NCBI GenBank assembly: GCA_038501195.1
Contig: JBBPUQ010000010.1
Location: 1,629,501 to 1,693,500, forward strand
Direction: 5' to 3'
DNA: 64,000 bases
Origin: Nemania diffusa
Lineage: Eukaryota; Ascomycota; Sordariomycetes; Xylariales; Xylariaceae
Shown: positions 22,667-33,482 of the stretch, piece after piece
Position numbering within the stretch: position 1 is the first letter of the stretch
Layout: the number at the start of each line of letters is the position of its first letter
Made by a program: the position numbers and the translations under genes
Notes under the pieces: generated by a model
Seen by the model: only the letters and a program-made list of their open reading frames with translations
Database searches by the model: none
Told to the model about the DNA's origin: nothing

Positions 22667-24065
22667 ACCTAAGATTCTCTTATCCCAAACACCGTCGATG
22701 AAGCTGTAGTGAGAGAGAGGGCTTTTAGGTGTAGCTATCCCAACGACACAGTAGTTTGCTCATGCCGTCGTATGACGTTAACAGCGAGGTAGCACCGGTA
22801 GCTGAGGCGGTCTACGCAACTAGACTAGGTAGGTTCTTGGGTAGGTTCTTGGTCAGGATCCAAATTTGTATAAAATCTTGCTACCTACGCATACTTACTG
22901 CTACTACGTCTTACTTTCGCTGAGCGTGTACCAAGGTATGTATCACACAAGTCTCCCTTATGACCAGCAAAAGTCCCTTCCTACTGTAGGTGAGACGTGA
23001 GAATGTCCACACCCACGCAACTGAGTGGCCACCAGAGTGGCTACCAATTCATGTAAGGCTTGCCTTGGCTTGGCTTACTAGTCTGATAACGATACCTACT
23101 TCGACTCGCGTAATATGTATATACTTGCAGCCGGCACCATCCGGTACCCACAGACCGTGGGTAAGTGTTACTCTCGTCTTTGCATACCGTCTTTTGATGC
23201 TGTGGAAGATTCCACGTGCGTACATATTTTATTTGGGGCCGATCTACACCCCTGCAGGGCGCAATGCAGGCGAGTAGCTCTCGGCGGCAACATTAAAATA
23301 AAAAAATAAAGAAGAAAAAGAAAAAAAAATAGTTGAGAAGCAGGTATCATTTGGTCTTGTATCCTCGGTTAATCTTCTAGTTCCTCTAGGTCCCAGCAAA
23401 TCCTCTTAGCAACCCTTGAAGATGTGCACAAGGGGTTGGTTCATGTCGATCATTCCACCGAAAAATATGGCAACATCGGTTCTGCGTTGGTGTTAAGCTG
23501 CGGCCGGCTCGGAACCTACTGGTAGCGAAAATTCTTTCCGAAGAGCCTCCCCGTTTTCGCCTCGTTATCCCGAGTCATTTGTGGATTTGGCGGAGCCGCA
23601 TGATGTCAGCGACCCTCTGAAGCGGACACGATGGACACGGCTAACGGAGCCCGGTCCACAGTATAATGTATTGTTGCGGCCCTTATCAGACCAACCGCAT
23701 GTCCAAACTCTGAGTGTTTCATCTACTCGGATTTATATGGAGGCATACACATCCACTAGGACGACCGGACTGAGCGCTTGTATGGGCCGAATGCCCTCAA
23801 CCACCCACCTCTGCTGCCTCTTATGCCTCGAAATGGATCTAATCTGTGGGCACTCGGCGAGACCCTGATGTTCGCTGGCAGAGTGACAGCTCATGTCGAC
23901 GTCATTGGGGTGCTGCCGGCGATGATAAGGGTTTTCATCATGAGGAACGCCGCGTATGAAGGATGAGAAGTGCTGCTGATGGTGGCTGAATATAAGATGA
24001 ATCAGGGCCCAGCGGAACATGACTTAACCCGTCTTCAGCGAGCGTGTCCCTACTTCTTCCGAGAG

Positions 24066-24073
24066 TATATATG
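24066..24073 (+). promoter_or_regulatory. TATA box candidate of the HAD hydrolase gene
   Basis: TATATATG lies about 115 bp before the start codon. Confidence 0.4.
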
Positions 24074-24183
24074 AGCGTATCAAGAGCAACATCAGTATCA
24101 TCAGCATCCATATATTTTCCCCTCTTTATCTTAGACCTAAGAATTACACTGAGCAGACCTACCTATCCCACCAATACACCAAA

Positions 24184-25677
24184 ATGCCGATGTTTGAGGA
24201 GGCCGATTTTGGCGTACAGACGCCTCTAAGCCCTACCTCACTCGAGGTCCCTCGCGACTACATGTCGGTAGGATCTCACGAGCACCATAATCTACCCATC
24301 CCTAGCGGTGATGGGGAGGGACCGATTGAGATACCTGCATCTCGCTCATCCATGTCAGAAGCTGCTAAGTACATGCATACCTTGAGCGCATCACCGTCCC
24401 AAAAGGACCGGAGAAGCTCTCGAAACTCATTCGGTGCATCACTCCCCATTCCACGAGGCAAGCGGCGATCTAGGCTATCGTCAAGCCATCGCGCTGAAGA
24501 TGCCGACGGACACCCAGCAAGGCCGGGTATGCCCCCGATTCAGCCAACCCGTGACATCCTAGCCAGCCAGATCCAAACGATCGAGGCCGAGAAGGTCGCA
24601 AAGGCGAAGAACATGGCCTTTGCCTTCGACATCGATGGCGTGCTGGTCCACGGCGACCTGCTTATCCCCGAGGGCAAGCGTGCGCTCGAGATCCTGAACG
24701 GCGACAATGAGCTCGGCATGAAGATCCCACACATTTTCCTGACGAACGGAAGCGGCAAGCCCGAGCAGGCGCGCTGCGAGCAGCTCTCCAAGATCTTACA
24801 AAACCCCGTGAGCACGGAGCAGTTCATCCAGTCTCACACGCCCATGAGCGCGCTGGCCTCGTACTACGGCACCGTGCTCGTCGTGGGCGGCGTCGGCTAC
24901 CGCTGCCGCGAGGTCGCGGAGCTGTACGGCTTCAAGGACGTGGTGGTGCCCAACGACATCGTGGCCTGGGACCCGAGCATCGCGCCGTACCGCGAGTTCA
25001 CCGAGTACGAGAAGGCCATGTCGCGGCCGCGCGACTTCAGCAAGTGCAACATCGAGGCCATCCTCGTGTTCTCGGACTCGCGCGACTACGCGACGGACAT
25101 CCAGATCATCATGGACCTGCTGCTCGCGGAGAACGGGCGGCTCACGACGCGCGCGCGGGACCCCGAGTCGCAGCGCATCCCCATCTACTTCTCGCAGGGC
25201 GACGTGCTGTGCCCGACGGAGCACTGGTCCCCGCGCATGTCGCAGGGCGCGTTCCGCATCGGGCTCGAGGCCATGTACCGGGCCATGACGGGCGTGGACC
25301 TGGAGCGCGTCGTGTACGGCAAGCCCGAGCTGGCGACGTACAAGTACGCCGACGAGGTTATGGCGTCGTGGATGGACCAGATCCACGGCGAGGAGCGCCT
25401 GCCCGAGCACGTCTACATGGTCGGCGACAACCCGGCGTCCGACATCATCGGCGGCAACACGTACGGCTGGAACACGTGCCTCGTGCGCACCGGCGTCTTC
25501 CAGGGCGGCGACAACGACGACAACAACCCCGCCAACTTCGGCGTCTTCCCCAACGTCCTCGACGCCGTCCAGGCCGCCCTGCGCAAGGAGCTCGGCGACG
25601 ACTTCAAGATGCACTTCGACGAGACCGTCAACCCCGTCCTCCACGGCAGCAAGGCCGACGCCGCTGCCATCGTATAA
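24184..25677 (+). CDS. HAD-superfamily hydrolase, CECR5/HDHD5 type
   Basis: A single exon of 497 residues. The first 125 or so are low-complexity (Ser/Pro/Arg-rich, probably disordered). The HAD core begins at AFAFDIDGVLVHG with the nucleophile and acid-base Asp pair D149/D151. Motif II is in IFLTNGSGKPE and motif IV is VGDNPASD with D415 and D420. YGKPELATYKYADEVM supplies the motif III lysine region. This layout is the CECR5 (TIGR01456-like) group of class IIA HAD phosphatases, some mitochondrial, of unknown substrate. Its closeness to glycerol-1-phosphatase-like and NagD enzymes is general family knowledge. From about 24.8 kb onward, third codon positions become almost exclusively G/C while the first part is balanced. 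It is intact. Confidence 0.92.
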   Translation: MPMFEEADFGVQTPLSPTSLEVPRDYMSVGSHEHHNLPIPSGDGEGPIEIPASRSSMSEAAKYMHTLSASPSQKDRRSSRNSFGASLPIPRGKRRSRLSSSHRAEDADGHPARPGMPPIQPTRDILASQIQTIEAEKVAKAKNMAFAFDIDGVLVHGDLLIPEGKRALEILNGDNELGMKIPHIFLTNGSGKPEQARCEQLSKILQNPVSTEQFIQSHTPMSALASYYGTVLVVGGVGYRCREVAELYGFKDVVVPNDIVAWDPSIAPYREFTEYEKAMSRPRDFSKCNIEAILVFSDSRDYATDIQIIMDLLLAENGRLTTRARDPESQRIPIYFSQGDVLCPTEHWSPRMSQGAFRIGLEAMYRAMTGVDLERVVYGKPELATYKYADEVMASWMDQIHGEERLPEHVYMVGDNPASDIIGGNTYGWNTCLVRTGVFQGGDNDDNNPANFGVFPNVLDAVQAALRKELGDDFKMHFDETVNPVLHGSKADAAAIV

Positions 25678-26266
25678 AGGAGAAGCAGTATTTTTCATGC
25701 AGACTTGACCTGACCTGACCCGGCTCGGCCTGGCTCTCTGGTGTTTTAAATTGGACGAATTGATGATATCCACGATCAAAATTACTTTTGGTTAAATTTG
25801 ATGGCGTTTTGTTCTCTACCCTATAGAAGACTATCCAGGGCGTTGGATTTTCCTTATTTTTGTTATCACGACAATATATATATATATATTATCTGTCAAA
25901 TGCCATTTCAATGCAACTTGAATATCTTTTGTGAAATGCGTGCTTGTGTTGTCTCTGTACTTTGCTTGATGAAGAAGAAGATAATAGGAAGAGGGGCCTA
26001 CGGGGTGCCAAAATGTTGTAGGTATTGATTTGACTCTCGTCCCTAAGCTTACAATAAGGAATTAAAGCGTCGCAGTTGCTCAGGTCGATAGGTACGTCGC
26101 CGTCCAATCAAATATGCGCCGTGCCTAGGTATTTAACGTCTTGTTTAAAGAATAACCTATACGTACACGTGCATGCATCACGATGCTGCGTACTGTATGT
26201 AATGCGCAAACCCTGGCGAATTAGTAAACCGGCTCTTTATAGTGTAAACCAACATCCAGTATTTTC
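25678..26266. other. Intergenic before the 5S rRNA gene
   Basis: AT-rich, with a dinucleotide (AT)n tract at about 25874-25890. No gene is supported. Confidence 0.5.
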
Positions 26267-26385
26267 ATGTACGACCATAGCCTCTGGAAAACTCGGGATC
26301 CCGTCCGCTCTCCCATAGATAAGCCAGTGAGTGCCAAATCAGTACCTGGGTTGGTGACAACCAGGGAATCCTTGGTGTTGTACAT
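26267..26385 (+). rRNA. 5S rRNA, dispersed single gene
   Basis: A 119-base match to the filamentous-fungal 5S pattern. It starts TGTACGACCATAG, then GGGATCCCGTCCGCTCTCCC, an internal control region resembling ATAAGCCAGTGAG, then GGTTGGTGACAACCAGGGAATCC and a TTGTACAT end. The terminal helix pairs perfectly over nine bases (ATGTACGAC with GTTGTACAT, one G-T). The usual GGTCGGTGACGACC hairpin has changed to GGTTGGTGACAACC, a paired change that keeps the stem. These compensations suggest a working variant rather than a pseudogene. T-rich terminators follow. Dispersed 5S genes are normal in Pezizomycotina. Confidence 0.88.
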
Positions 26386-26417
26386 CTATTTTGTTTTTGT
26401 TTTTATTTTTCATTTTT
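26386..26417 (+). terminator. Pol III T-rich terminator of the 5S gene
   Basis: Successive runs of four and five T residues (CTATTTTG, then repeated TTTTT) begin directly after the 5S 3' end. Confidence 0.7.
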
Positions 26418-27489
26418 AGCAAGAACCCGAGTGGAACGGGTACCAAATCGGATTCATCCACTATAATCCAAGATTAGGTACGTAATACCTGACGCGAATG
26501 CTTCCTGCTCCTGCGCTTCTTTTTCTTCTTCTTCTGTTCCTTGTTTTGCTGCTGCTATTTCTCCTAACATTTTAAGGCTATTTCTTTACGCCCATTGTGG
26601 TGTTGGAAGAGTTAAGCTAGACCTACTATTTCTCTAGCATGGTACCAGCCATTTGGTTATTCTAATTTCTAATATACATAATTACCTAACACACAAACCA
26701 TCGACAGAAAATAAATGAAAATCTTAATCAAGAATAAATTGAATCTCATAGTAACTCATTTGCTACTGTAGGTTAATATGATGATATTAACAGCACTATT
26801 CATCCTTATCCCGTCACATTTGCATGGGTTTCCTCGATAAGTTAGCGACCGTATAGTCTACTAGTATAACTGGCAATGAAGAGGAAATTATGGCAATATG
26901 AACTTTACTTTCATATCGAACTCTAAGAAATATCTTGCGATTATTAAAAGTAAGAAATATGAATATATATCTTGCCCCGATGAGATGAGCAGTGTAGGAC
27001 ATGGTGCGTATAGGTAGCTGAGGGTAAGCGATTACAGTGTGTTTACAATACCTACACCCTTCTGTAGAATTCTGTATAGTACTGTAGTATGTAAGCCACG
27101 AGCTGACCCCCACCTTATAAGCTTTGCTCTCCAAGATCCAGGGTCTTTGCTAAACCGAAAAGGGAAATGCTCATTTCATTTTGGCGCGGTCGAATCACGC
27201 TTAGCCACGACAGTGCGCCGATTTGTCGACTTTGTGGCGCGCTTTTTTCCCTCTTTCTCTCACTCTCTCTACTGATGCTATGTGCGAATTCAAATTCACA
27301 CTCGAGCAAGAGCAATAGCAAGACTTGAGCTCGACTTGCTTGTCGGTCGAGTCGCCGCTCACAATCGGAGCGCGAAAGCACTCTATCTCTGCTCGGGTGC
27401 GCACGGCATGCCATTCCTTCAATCCTAGCCACCGTCATTCATTTGAATTGAGACAGCTCCGTCTCAGCCGCTCATTGATTGAACCAGCC
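26418..27489. other. Intergenic before the secreted-protein gene
   Basis: AT-rich, with a TTC-rich low-complexity tract near 26518-26540. No gene is supported. The frame upstream of 27490 is open, but the signal-peptide methionine at 27490 is preferred. Confidence 0.5.
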
Positions 27490-28308
27490 ATGCGCCGCGA
27501 CGCTCATTATTTCCTGTCGCTGCTGACGGCCCTGACAGCTGCTTCCACGCAGGTCGCCGCCGACAACACGACTAGCGGGACCGTGTGGGCAACGCCCCAC
27601 GACAGCTACTCGTCGTCCGTCGGCGTGCTCGGCTGTAAGGTGGACACCGACCGCGTCGCCTACTGGCCTGGGTCCGTGGACTGCGAGAACATCTGCGTGT
27701 CGCTGACCTACGACGGCCGCTCCGTCAAGCTGCTGCGCATCGACTCGTCCCAGGGCGCCCACGACGTTAGCTACGACGCCTGGAACTACCTCGTCACCGG
27801 CTACTCGGCCACGAAGAAGCCCACCGCCGGCGGCGCGATCGCCATGGAGTTCGAGTATCTGGACCCCTCCGACTGCTCTGACCTGATTCACACGGACGGG
27901 CACAAGTTGCCCCTCAGCGCCTCAAACAGTATCAATTACCTCGCCAGTTGTCTCGGGCAGCCTAACACCTGGGTCGCGAAGAATTATGTTTTGTACAATA
28001 TCCTGGACCCCATTTGCTCTTGGGGCTTCGATGAGAAATGCACTCTCGACTGGCCAACTGCCAATCAGCCTACCTGCGCTCATACTCTGGGTGACCCTGT
28101 CGCCTTAACAACGGATCCCGTCTACAACATCCGATACCCTTCCGGTGAAAAAGTGATTGCCTCCTCAGGGCAAGTTGTCAGCGGGGGCGGGGATTCTGGA
28201 GATTCCGACGATTCAGGTACTGGAAGGCCTATACCAAGATTACTTGACATGCCGGTCGTGGCAGCCTTGATAAGCTTGATAACCTATCATCTATTGGCTT
28301 CGTCATAA
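27490..28308 (+). CDS. Secreted, probably GPI-anchored protein (conserved fungal family)
   Basis: A single exon of 272 residues from the chosen ATG. The frame is open further upstream (to 27325), but only this start places a signal peptide first: MRRDAHYFLSLLTALTAAST, then a likely cleavage before ADNTT. The mature part is Cys-containing with GCKVDTDRVAYWPGSVDC, CVSLTYDGRSVKLLRID, SYDAWNYL and NYVLYNILDPIC. I recall this pattern from a conserved fungal secreted family with a possible barwin/double-psi-barrel-like fold, but I cannot name the function. A Gly/Ser/Asp linker and a hydrophobic C-terminal tail (MPVVAALISLITYHLLASS) look like a GPI-attachment signal, so it would be on the cell surface or wall. 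The 5' half is very GC-rich and the 3' half is ordinary. Confidence 0.8.
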   Translation: MRRDAHYFLSLLTALTAASTQVAADNTTSGTVWATPHDSYSSSVGVLGCKVDTDRVAYWPGSVDCENICVSLTYDGRSVKLLRIDSSQGAHDVSYDAWNYLVTGYSATKKPTAGGAIAMEFEYLDPSDCSDLIHTDGHKLPLSASNSINYLASCLGQPNTWVAKNYVLYNILDPICSWGFDEKCTLDWPTANQPTCAHTLGDPVALTTDPVYNIRYPSGEKVIASSGQVVSGGGDSGDSDDSGTGRPIPRLLDMPVVAALISLITYHLLASS

Positions 28309-30121
28309 CTAAGTCAATAATACCATCGCGGTACTGTTTATCATGTGAACGATGAAAAATTTTCGAAGGGCATAGCGTGTTGTGATTTTGATGAGCGTTG
28401 GGTTTGGATCAGTTGGATACCCCGGATGACGAGTGTTTGAAAGCGACGAAATGTTTGTTATGGATACCCGATTACGTTGATGTTTTTATTTACAGACACC
28501 GAGGCTGAAGAGCTCTGCCTTGTTCTTATTGTATCTACTTATAACCATACCCGAAAGATGAATGTGTGAGGTTGAAAGTGCTAATGTCTTTCACCTCAGA
28601 CTATCTCACGAACTGTATTGGGTAATGATCAATGGCGATCTCCAGGCCGTGCTCTTTCAAACCGACTATCTAGCCCTCTCAGGCTTAATTCGAAAACGTC
28701 CTGCAATAACTCTTATCCAGCCTAAGCAACATTAATTGTAGTCCATACAATCAGCCCACGTTTCCACAACAAGAACTATCATACCCACTTCGTTTGTGTC
28801 ATGGCTCTTGTGAATACTTGTACTGCTAAGGTGATCTTATACTCAGTCCTATCATAATGTGGACCTGCCCAGCGGGGTCCCTAGATAAACGATCGACCCC
28901 TCTACACCGACTCGTACAGACATAGGAACAGGAAGAGGAGGAGGCCTCACAACCGGCATAGAGATTTTTATGGTAAGTCTAAGAGCAAAGATGAGTGTCC
29001 CTAAGTTCCCGGTTGTTTAGCTTTTGTGTTGTAGCTTTTGACAATAGACGTAGTACTATCAAGGTGTGAGAGCGCCTCGGTGCCTATACACCTCTACCTA
29101 CCTAGTCTAGATTTGTATTGTCAAATGAAGCAGGCGATCAAGCCACCTTTTCAGCAGATAGACATTGCTTCCTCCCGTTAATCACTTTCCCCCTCAGGGA
29201 AACCCAAGCCTCGACTAGTAATTAGACAGCGAAGTTCTCTACACCAGTCTGGTTAATTTTACTCCGAGTTTTCATGAAGTCTTTAGATGGCAATGCGATT
29301 ACGATATAAGCTGTTACTAGGGCGCAGGGTGTGTTTTACACAATCTATCTCGATATATTCCTCTAGCTCCCTGCTTCATCAACCTCTGAGTTGGTTGTTA
29401 TATTACTATAAGTTGTGTTGACAGTAGACTTTTGATCATTATGAACTGTAGCCCCGGACTGCCATCTCATTTGGAAAAGGATAAAGAGAGTTGGTATATT
29501 TCGACGTAAAATTTCATATACCTACTTGTTTGAATAATCTCAAGTTATTCTAGAGACAAACTACAGCCTTCGGCAAAGCGATAGAGATTTTTTTGGCATT
29601 CGAAGTCCTGCTTAATATAAGCATAGATCGTCGAAAATCAAGTAGCTGGTGAAGCCGATGTCTGGGCACACCTAGCCCTTAGCATATGCACTCGGAGCCG
29701 TAATGAGAAGCTGGTGAGACTAAAAAGTCCACCTACATATGTAACTACCCGGATCCTTCGTTCTACTTTTCGCATCCGCTCATTCTCGATCCCCGAATCT
29801 ACAGTTCTAGTAAGCGCTTCTATCTGAGGATTGGCGAAGTAGACGCGTGTATACATAGCAGCGCCCCTTCGCGTCTAGTCTCGCATCTATCGCCGAACCG
29901 TGTGTCTAGCCTTTCAAACTCACCCCTAGTACTCCTACATACGTTGTCGAGTTCAAAACCGTAGAGCCCTGTTGGTATCCTAGATAGACTTTCCCATTTC
30001 CATTATAGCCAAAATCAAAAGTGAGCAGGTTTACAAATTTATGTTTTGTGTGAAGTTCCCGACAAAGGATAATTATGCTGCCGTTCCCATATCAACTATT
30101 TATCAGTAGATGTTCTCCTCA
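28309..30121. other. Intergenic, convergent side
   Basis: About 1.8 kb between the GPI-protein gene and the 3' end of the DUF6536 gene. It is AT-rich with dense stops in all frames; a 72-codon minus-strand frame near 29.7 kb has no support. Confidence 0.45.
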
Positions 30122-33100
30122 TCACGCATACATATGCCCAGGTACAGGATCTTTCGGCTCATCTTCCTCAACGCCGAATCCAAGATGTTCTACAGGGCCG
30201 TCATGATCATACTCATCATACCATTCGGCGGGCATCGATATCACTCCCCAGCGAAGCCTACTTTGGGCTAGCCTCCTGAACTTACTCTGAACATTACCTT
30301 CGTCCTCCTCGTCCTCATCTTCGAACTCTTTCCCTACTATTCTATTTTCCGAGAACCATGATCTTAGTGTGCTGTGTGACCCTGGTCTCCAGAGTCTGTC
30401 CTTCCTGGGACTAGGTTGGCTGCTCGAATCAATGTCTAAGTCGGCCGAGCTGCGTGTTCGGACGGGTGCGTAAGACGATGGCATATTTTCCAAGCGCACC
30501 GAGGAGGAATCCTCCATTGTGACCGACTTCCTCGATACTCGCGAAATAATTGATGAGTGGCACGCTGCTGATATTGCTAAGGAGTTACTTCCGGGCTGAG
30601 TGATGTTAGATGGTAATCTTTTGAAAGCAAGGATAGGCGGTATAGTGATTAGGACACTCGACACGACTATCATTACAACTAAAGATGTGAGGGAGTATCC
30701 CACAGCAACCGCTGTGTTGATAGGTAAGCTGGGGTCGCCACCATTGCCATAAAGCTCGTTAAAAGAGACTGTGCCGAAGTAGCCTGCTTCATGTTAGACT
30801 TTGAGGCTTCGAGATGTGCATCTATACGGAGCTCACCTCCTGTAGACACAAACACATAAATAGTGTTAGACAGTAACCAATGTAGGAAAGCACTCGTTAC
30901 GATAAGGGGTATGCTGTATTTGTATGGGAGCTGAAGTCGATATGTCGAGTATTGTTGGCCCTAGTGTCCCGGGGGTTAGCCTTGGGCTTACATGTGGTTA
31001 ATATGCATGTCGAGTAAACTCACTCTGGGTTCTGTCACTCGCAGGGAGTTGTATCCCTCATTAAATCTCGCCCATTCTTTTGCCATCTGAAGTCGAGTAA
31101 AAAGATTGTTATACTATCCTATTCGTTAATCGCGTGGGTATAATGTTGGAAATTAACGTTGAATAAAACACCAGCCGCAAGAGCATGTAGAGGGGAATAG
31201 AAGGTGAGGCCTAGCACGATAAATGATGTGACCTACAGCTAAGTAACAAAATGATAGGAGAAGTTGAGGGCTGTTGCTCAACAGAATGCTGTTGACGAGA
31301 CTTAAAGAGAGAGGAATGAATGGATTGCTATCGTTTGCAGAAAAGCTTCCAAGACGTCTAAATTATTGTGAATATGTGTCAATGTGTTTAGCTTCCGGCT
31401 GGACACTTACCGATTATCAGTCAATAGTCCTTCGTAGAGTAATACCGCACAAATGGTAATACCGGTAGCAAAAAGAGCGTAACTAATGAGCCATACGGAT
31501 ACAGGGATGGCGGCAGCCCACGTATGTTGTGGGGCCGTCCATCGTCTTGGACCAGGTATTAGATAGGCGTCTGTCCGTCTCATAGCGGTGCGGAACTGTT
31601 TCTGATCAACGGTGCAAAGTCCCGCTGTAACAGGATCAGGATGCTTAATGAAGGATGCCACAGCATCACCTAGGGTAACGAGGGGTTCATGCTCAGGACG
31701 ATTGAGCACTACCGTTACGATAATTGCAGTGATTGTTTTTGCAATCACACAAAGCGCAACACCCAATAATAGTGTTGGAGAGAGGGCAATTTCTATCACC
31801 ACAGTATTAGTACCTGTTTTTTTAATAGACAGCAAATACATACGGCATATATTCTCCAATGGCTCAGCGAGACAATAATTGATAGTTAAATTGAAAGAGT
31901 CTGGTTTAAGGCCCGATGTCATTGGATGATACGGCGACGCTGTCCAATTGGAATTTGGGTCTGTCAGATTGAATAGAATTTCATCTGGAGTAGGTTTTGA
32001 CCCATTCACCACCCACAGCACATAGTTCCTGAAAAAGGCGTAGTTCCAGTCGGTAGTATTGAGAATTCCATCGTAGTCTTCATGGTTACCAAAAGCGTTC
32101 ACGCAATTATTATCGCAAGAAATTGTACCACTAGGGCGGTCATGTGTTTGTACTGCTACCATGGCGCATTGGGAATCGAAGAATAAATGGTTTGGCGTGG
32201 CTGAAGGAACATATTGATCCCAGAATTCGGCCTCCGTTTGGTTGAGCTGCCATATGTCATTCCAGACCCATCCACCTGGATTGTCAACGACAAGTACGAC
32301 ACTTCGGCGTCTTTTAAGACCGTGACAAGCCACGTATTCGGCCTTACACTTTTTCCCATCACGTTAGCATTTTTCTCTAGTAAGACAAGGGTACTCAGCA
32401 ACGGCGCGTAGCATCGACTTGCAGTGCACGACGCATGATGCTCAGTTTCGTAGATTTACCGATTAGCAAGGTGGACAAATTCATCTTACCTCCGCAATCT
32501 CCAGCCGCTCCCACCCCGCGGCCATCTTGGCGATAGAAGAAATATTAGAAAATACTGGGGATGAATGATTTTTATAGTCGGTCTTGTTGACTGGGTAGCC
32601 ATAGTCATAATCATCCCATGGGCTATAGGGAAGAGATCTATAGAAATTGGGGTTATAATTTATGACTGTACTGTCATCAACAGACACCAAGCCTGGAATG
32701 GCCAAGCTAGAGCCTGGTGGATAGAAATCACCGCCATCTAAGAATTCCTCTGTAGCAATGGTTAGATGGAAGTCGGATTCGCGCTTATCAACCTCGAAGA
32801 CAGCAGAATTAAATAGCAAGTGGATAGGGATGGAGCTTAAGAGGAGAGCTATCCAGCACCGTGTCTTGAATGGCGAGACACGAAATGCATTGCGAACAGA
32901 AGGGACGCCGATTCCCAGCCAAGAGGACTTGAAGTGAGCATTGTCGACCTCTTCTCTTGTCGGCGCATTCAGAACCTGCATGAAAAAGTTGCTTGAGGCA
33001 AGCCTAGAGATAGATTTGCCTATCAGCAAAGTGAATGGAATGGAACATAGGCTTCCTCAATGACACTTCAACGGCACTGCCATCGCAGAGACGACCTAGT

Positions 33101-33482
33101 CTCCAACAGGGCCGCCTAGCCATAGGCATAGTAGAACTAGTCACTAGCGGGTTTGAAACTATGAATAGATGACATACTAGAGCATAGGAATGCTGTCAGT
33201 CAAAGTGCCGAAGACGAAGACTAGGCTGAAACTCACCACTAAAGTGGATGCAATATTGATGAGTAAATGCAACGCGAGATTGACTGCAGCCACCTCGCCG
33301 CTATCACACTCGGCAGCGTAGAAGAACACGGGCTTCAACGAGCCAGGCGCTAGAACCACAATCACTAGTACAGTCAGTGCCACCGAAGAAATCAGTAGCA
33401 CCGCACAGTTGACTTTAGCTGATCGCCTCCATCCCGTGGCAGCGGGTCTGTTGCTTAAACCGAAGAACGATTTGGCTCCCAT
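30122..33482 (-). CDS. DUF6536 multi-pass membrane protein (seven exons, one junction out of phase)
   Basis: Reconstructed exons from 5' to 3' on the minus strand are 33482-33237, 33003-32490, 32348-31411, 31300-31237, 31113-31024, 30960-30837 and 30783-30122. Joined peptides match the fungal DUF6536 family throughout: ALHLLINIAST, SSNFFMQVLNAPTREEVD, GIGVPSVRNAF, LLSSIPIHLLFNS, SNSPQLLLSFCYLA joined to YNNLFTRLQMAKEW, NSLRVTEP, YRLQLPYKYSIPL, LHWLLSNTIYVFVSTGGYF and AISAACH. Several transmembrane helices surround a large N-glycosylatable loop. Function is unknown for the family. All junctions from exon 2 on are in phase with GT-AG sites. Exon 1 to exon 2 is one base out: an extra G precedes the donor GTGAGT, so the gene is either freshly frameshifted or carries a sequence error. 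The start is uncertain: ATG 33482, or an upstream exon spliced at the AG near 33530. Confidence 0.78.

Larger units (their letters stand above)
22605..24183. other. Divergent intergenic region
   Basis: About 1.6 kb with no supported gene, containing an 8-bp tandem repeat next to the aldo-keto reductase start and an A-rich tract near 23300-23330. The right end carries the promoter of the HAD hydrolase gene. Confidence 0.45.

Noticed and set aside
24796..25779. 327-codon minus-strand frame antisense to the HAD hydrolase
   Set aside because: Mirror of a gene with G/C third positions, which removes stops on the other strand; the peptide is Val/Arg/His/Asp-rich nonsense.
29638..29856. 72-codon minus-strand frame
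   Set aside because: No family, isolated, length compatible with chance in this composition.
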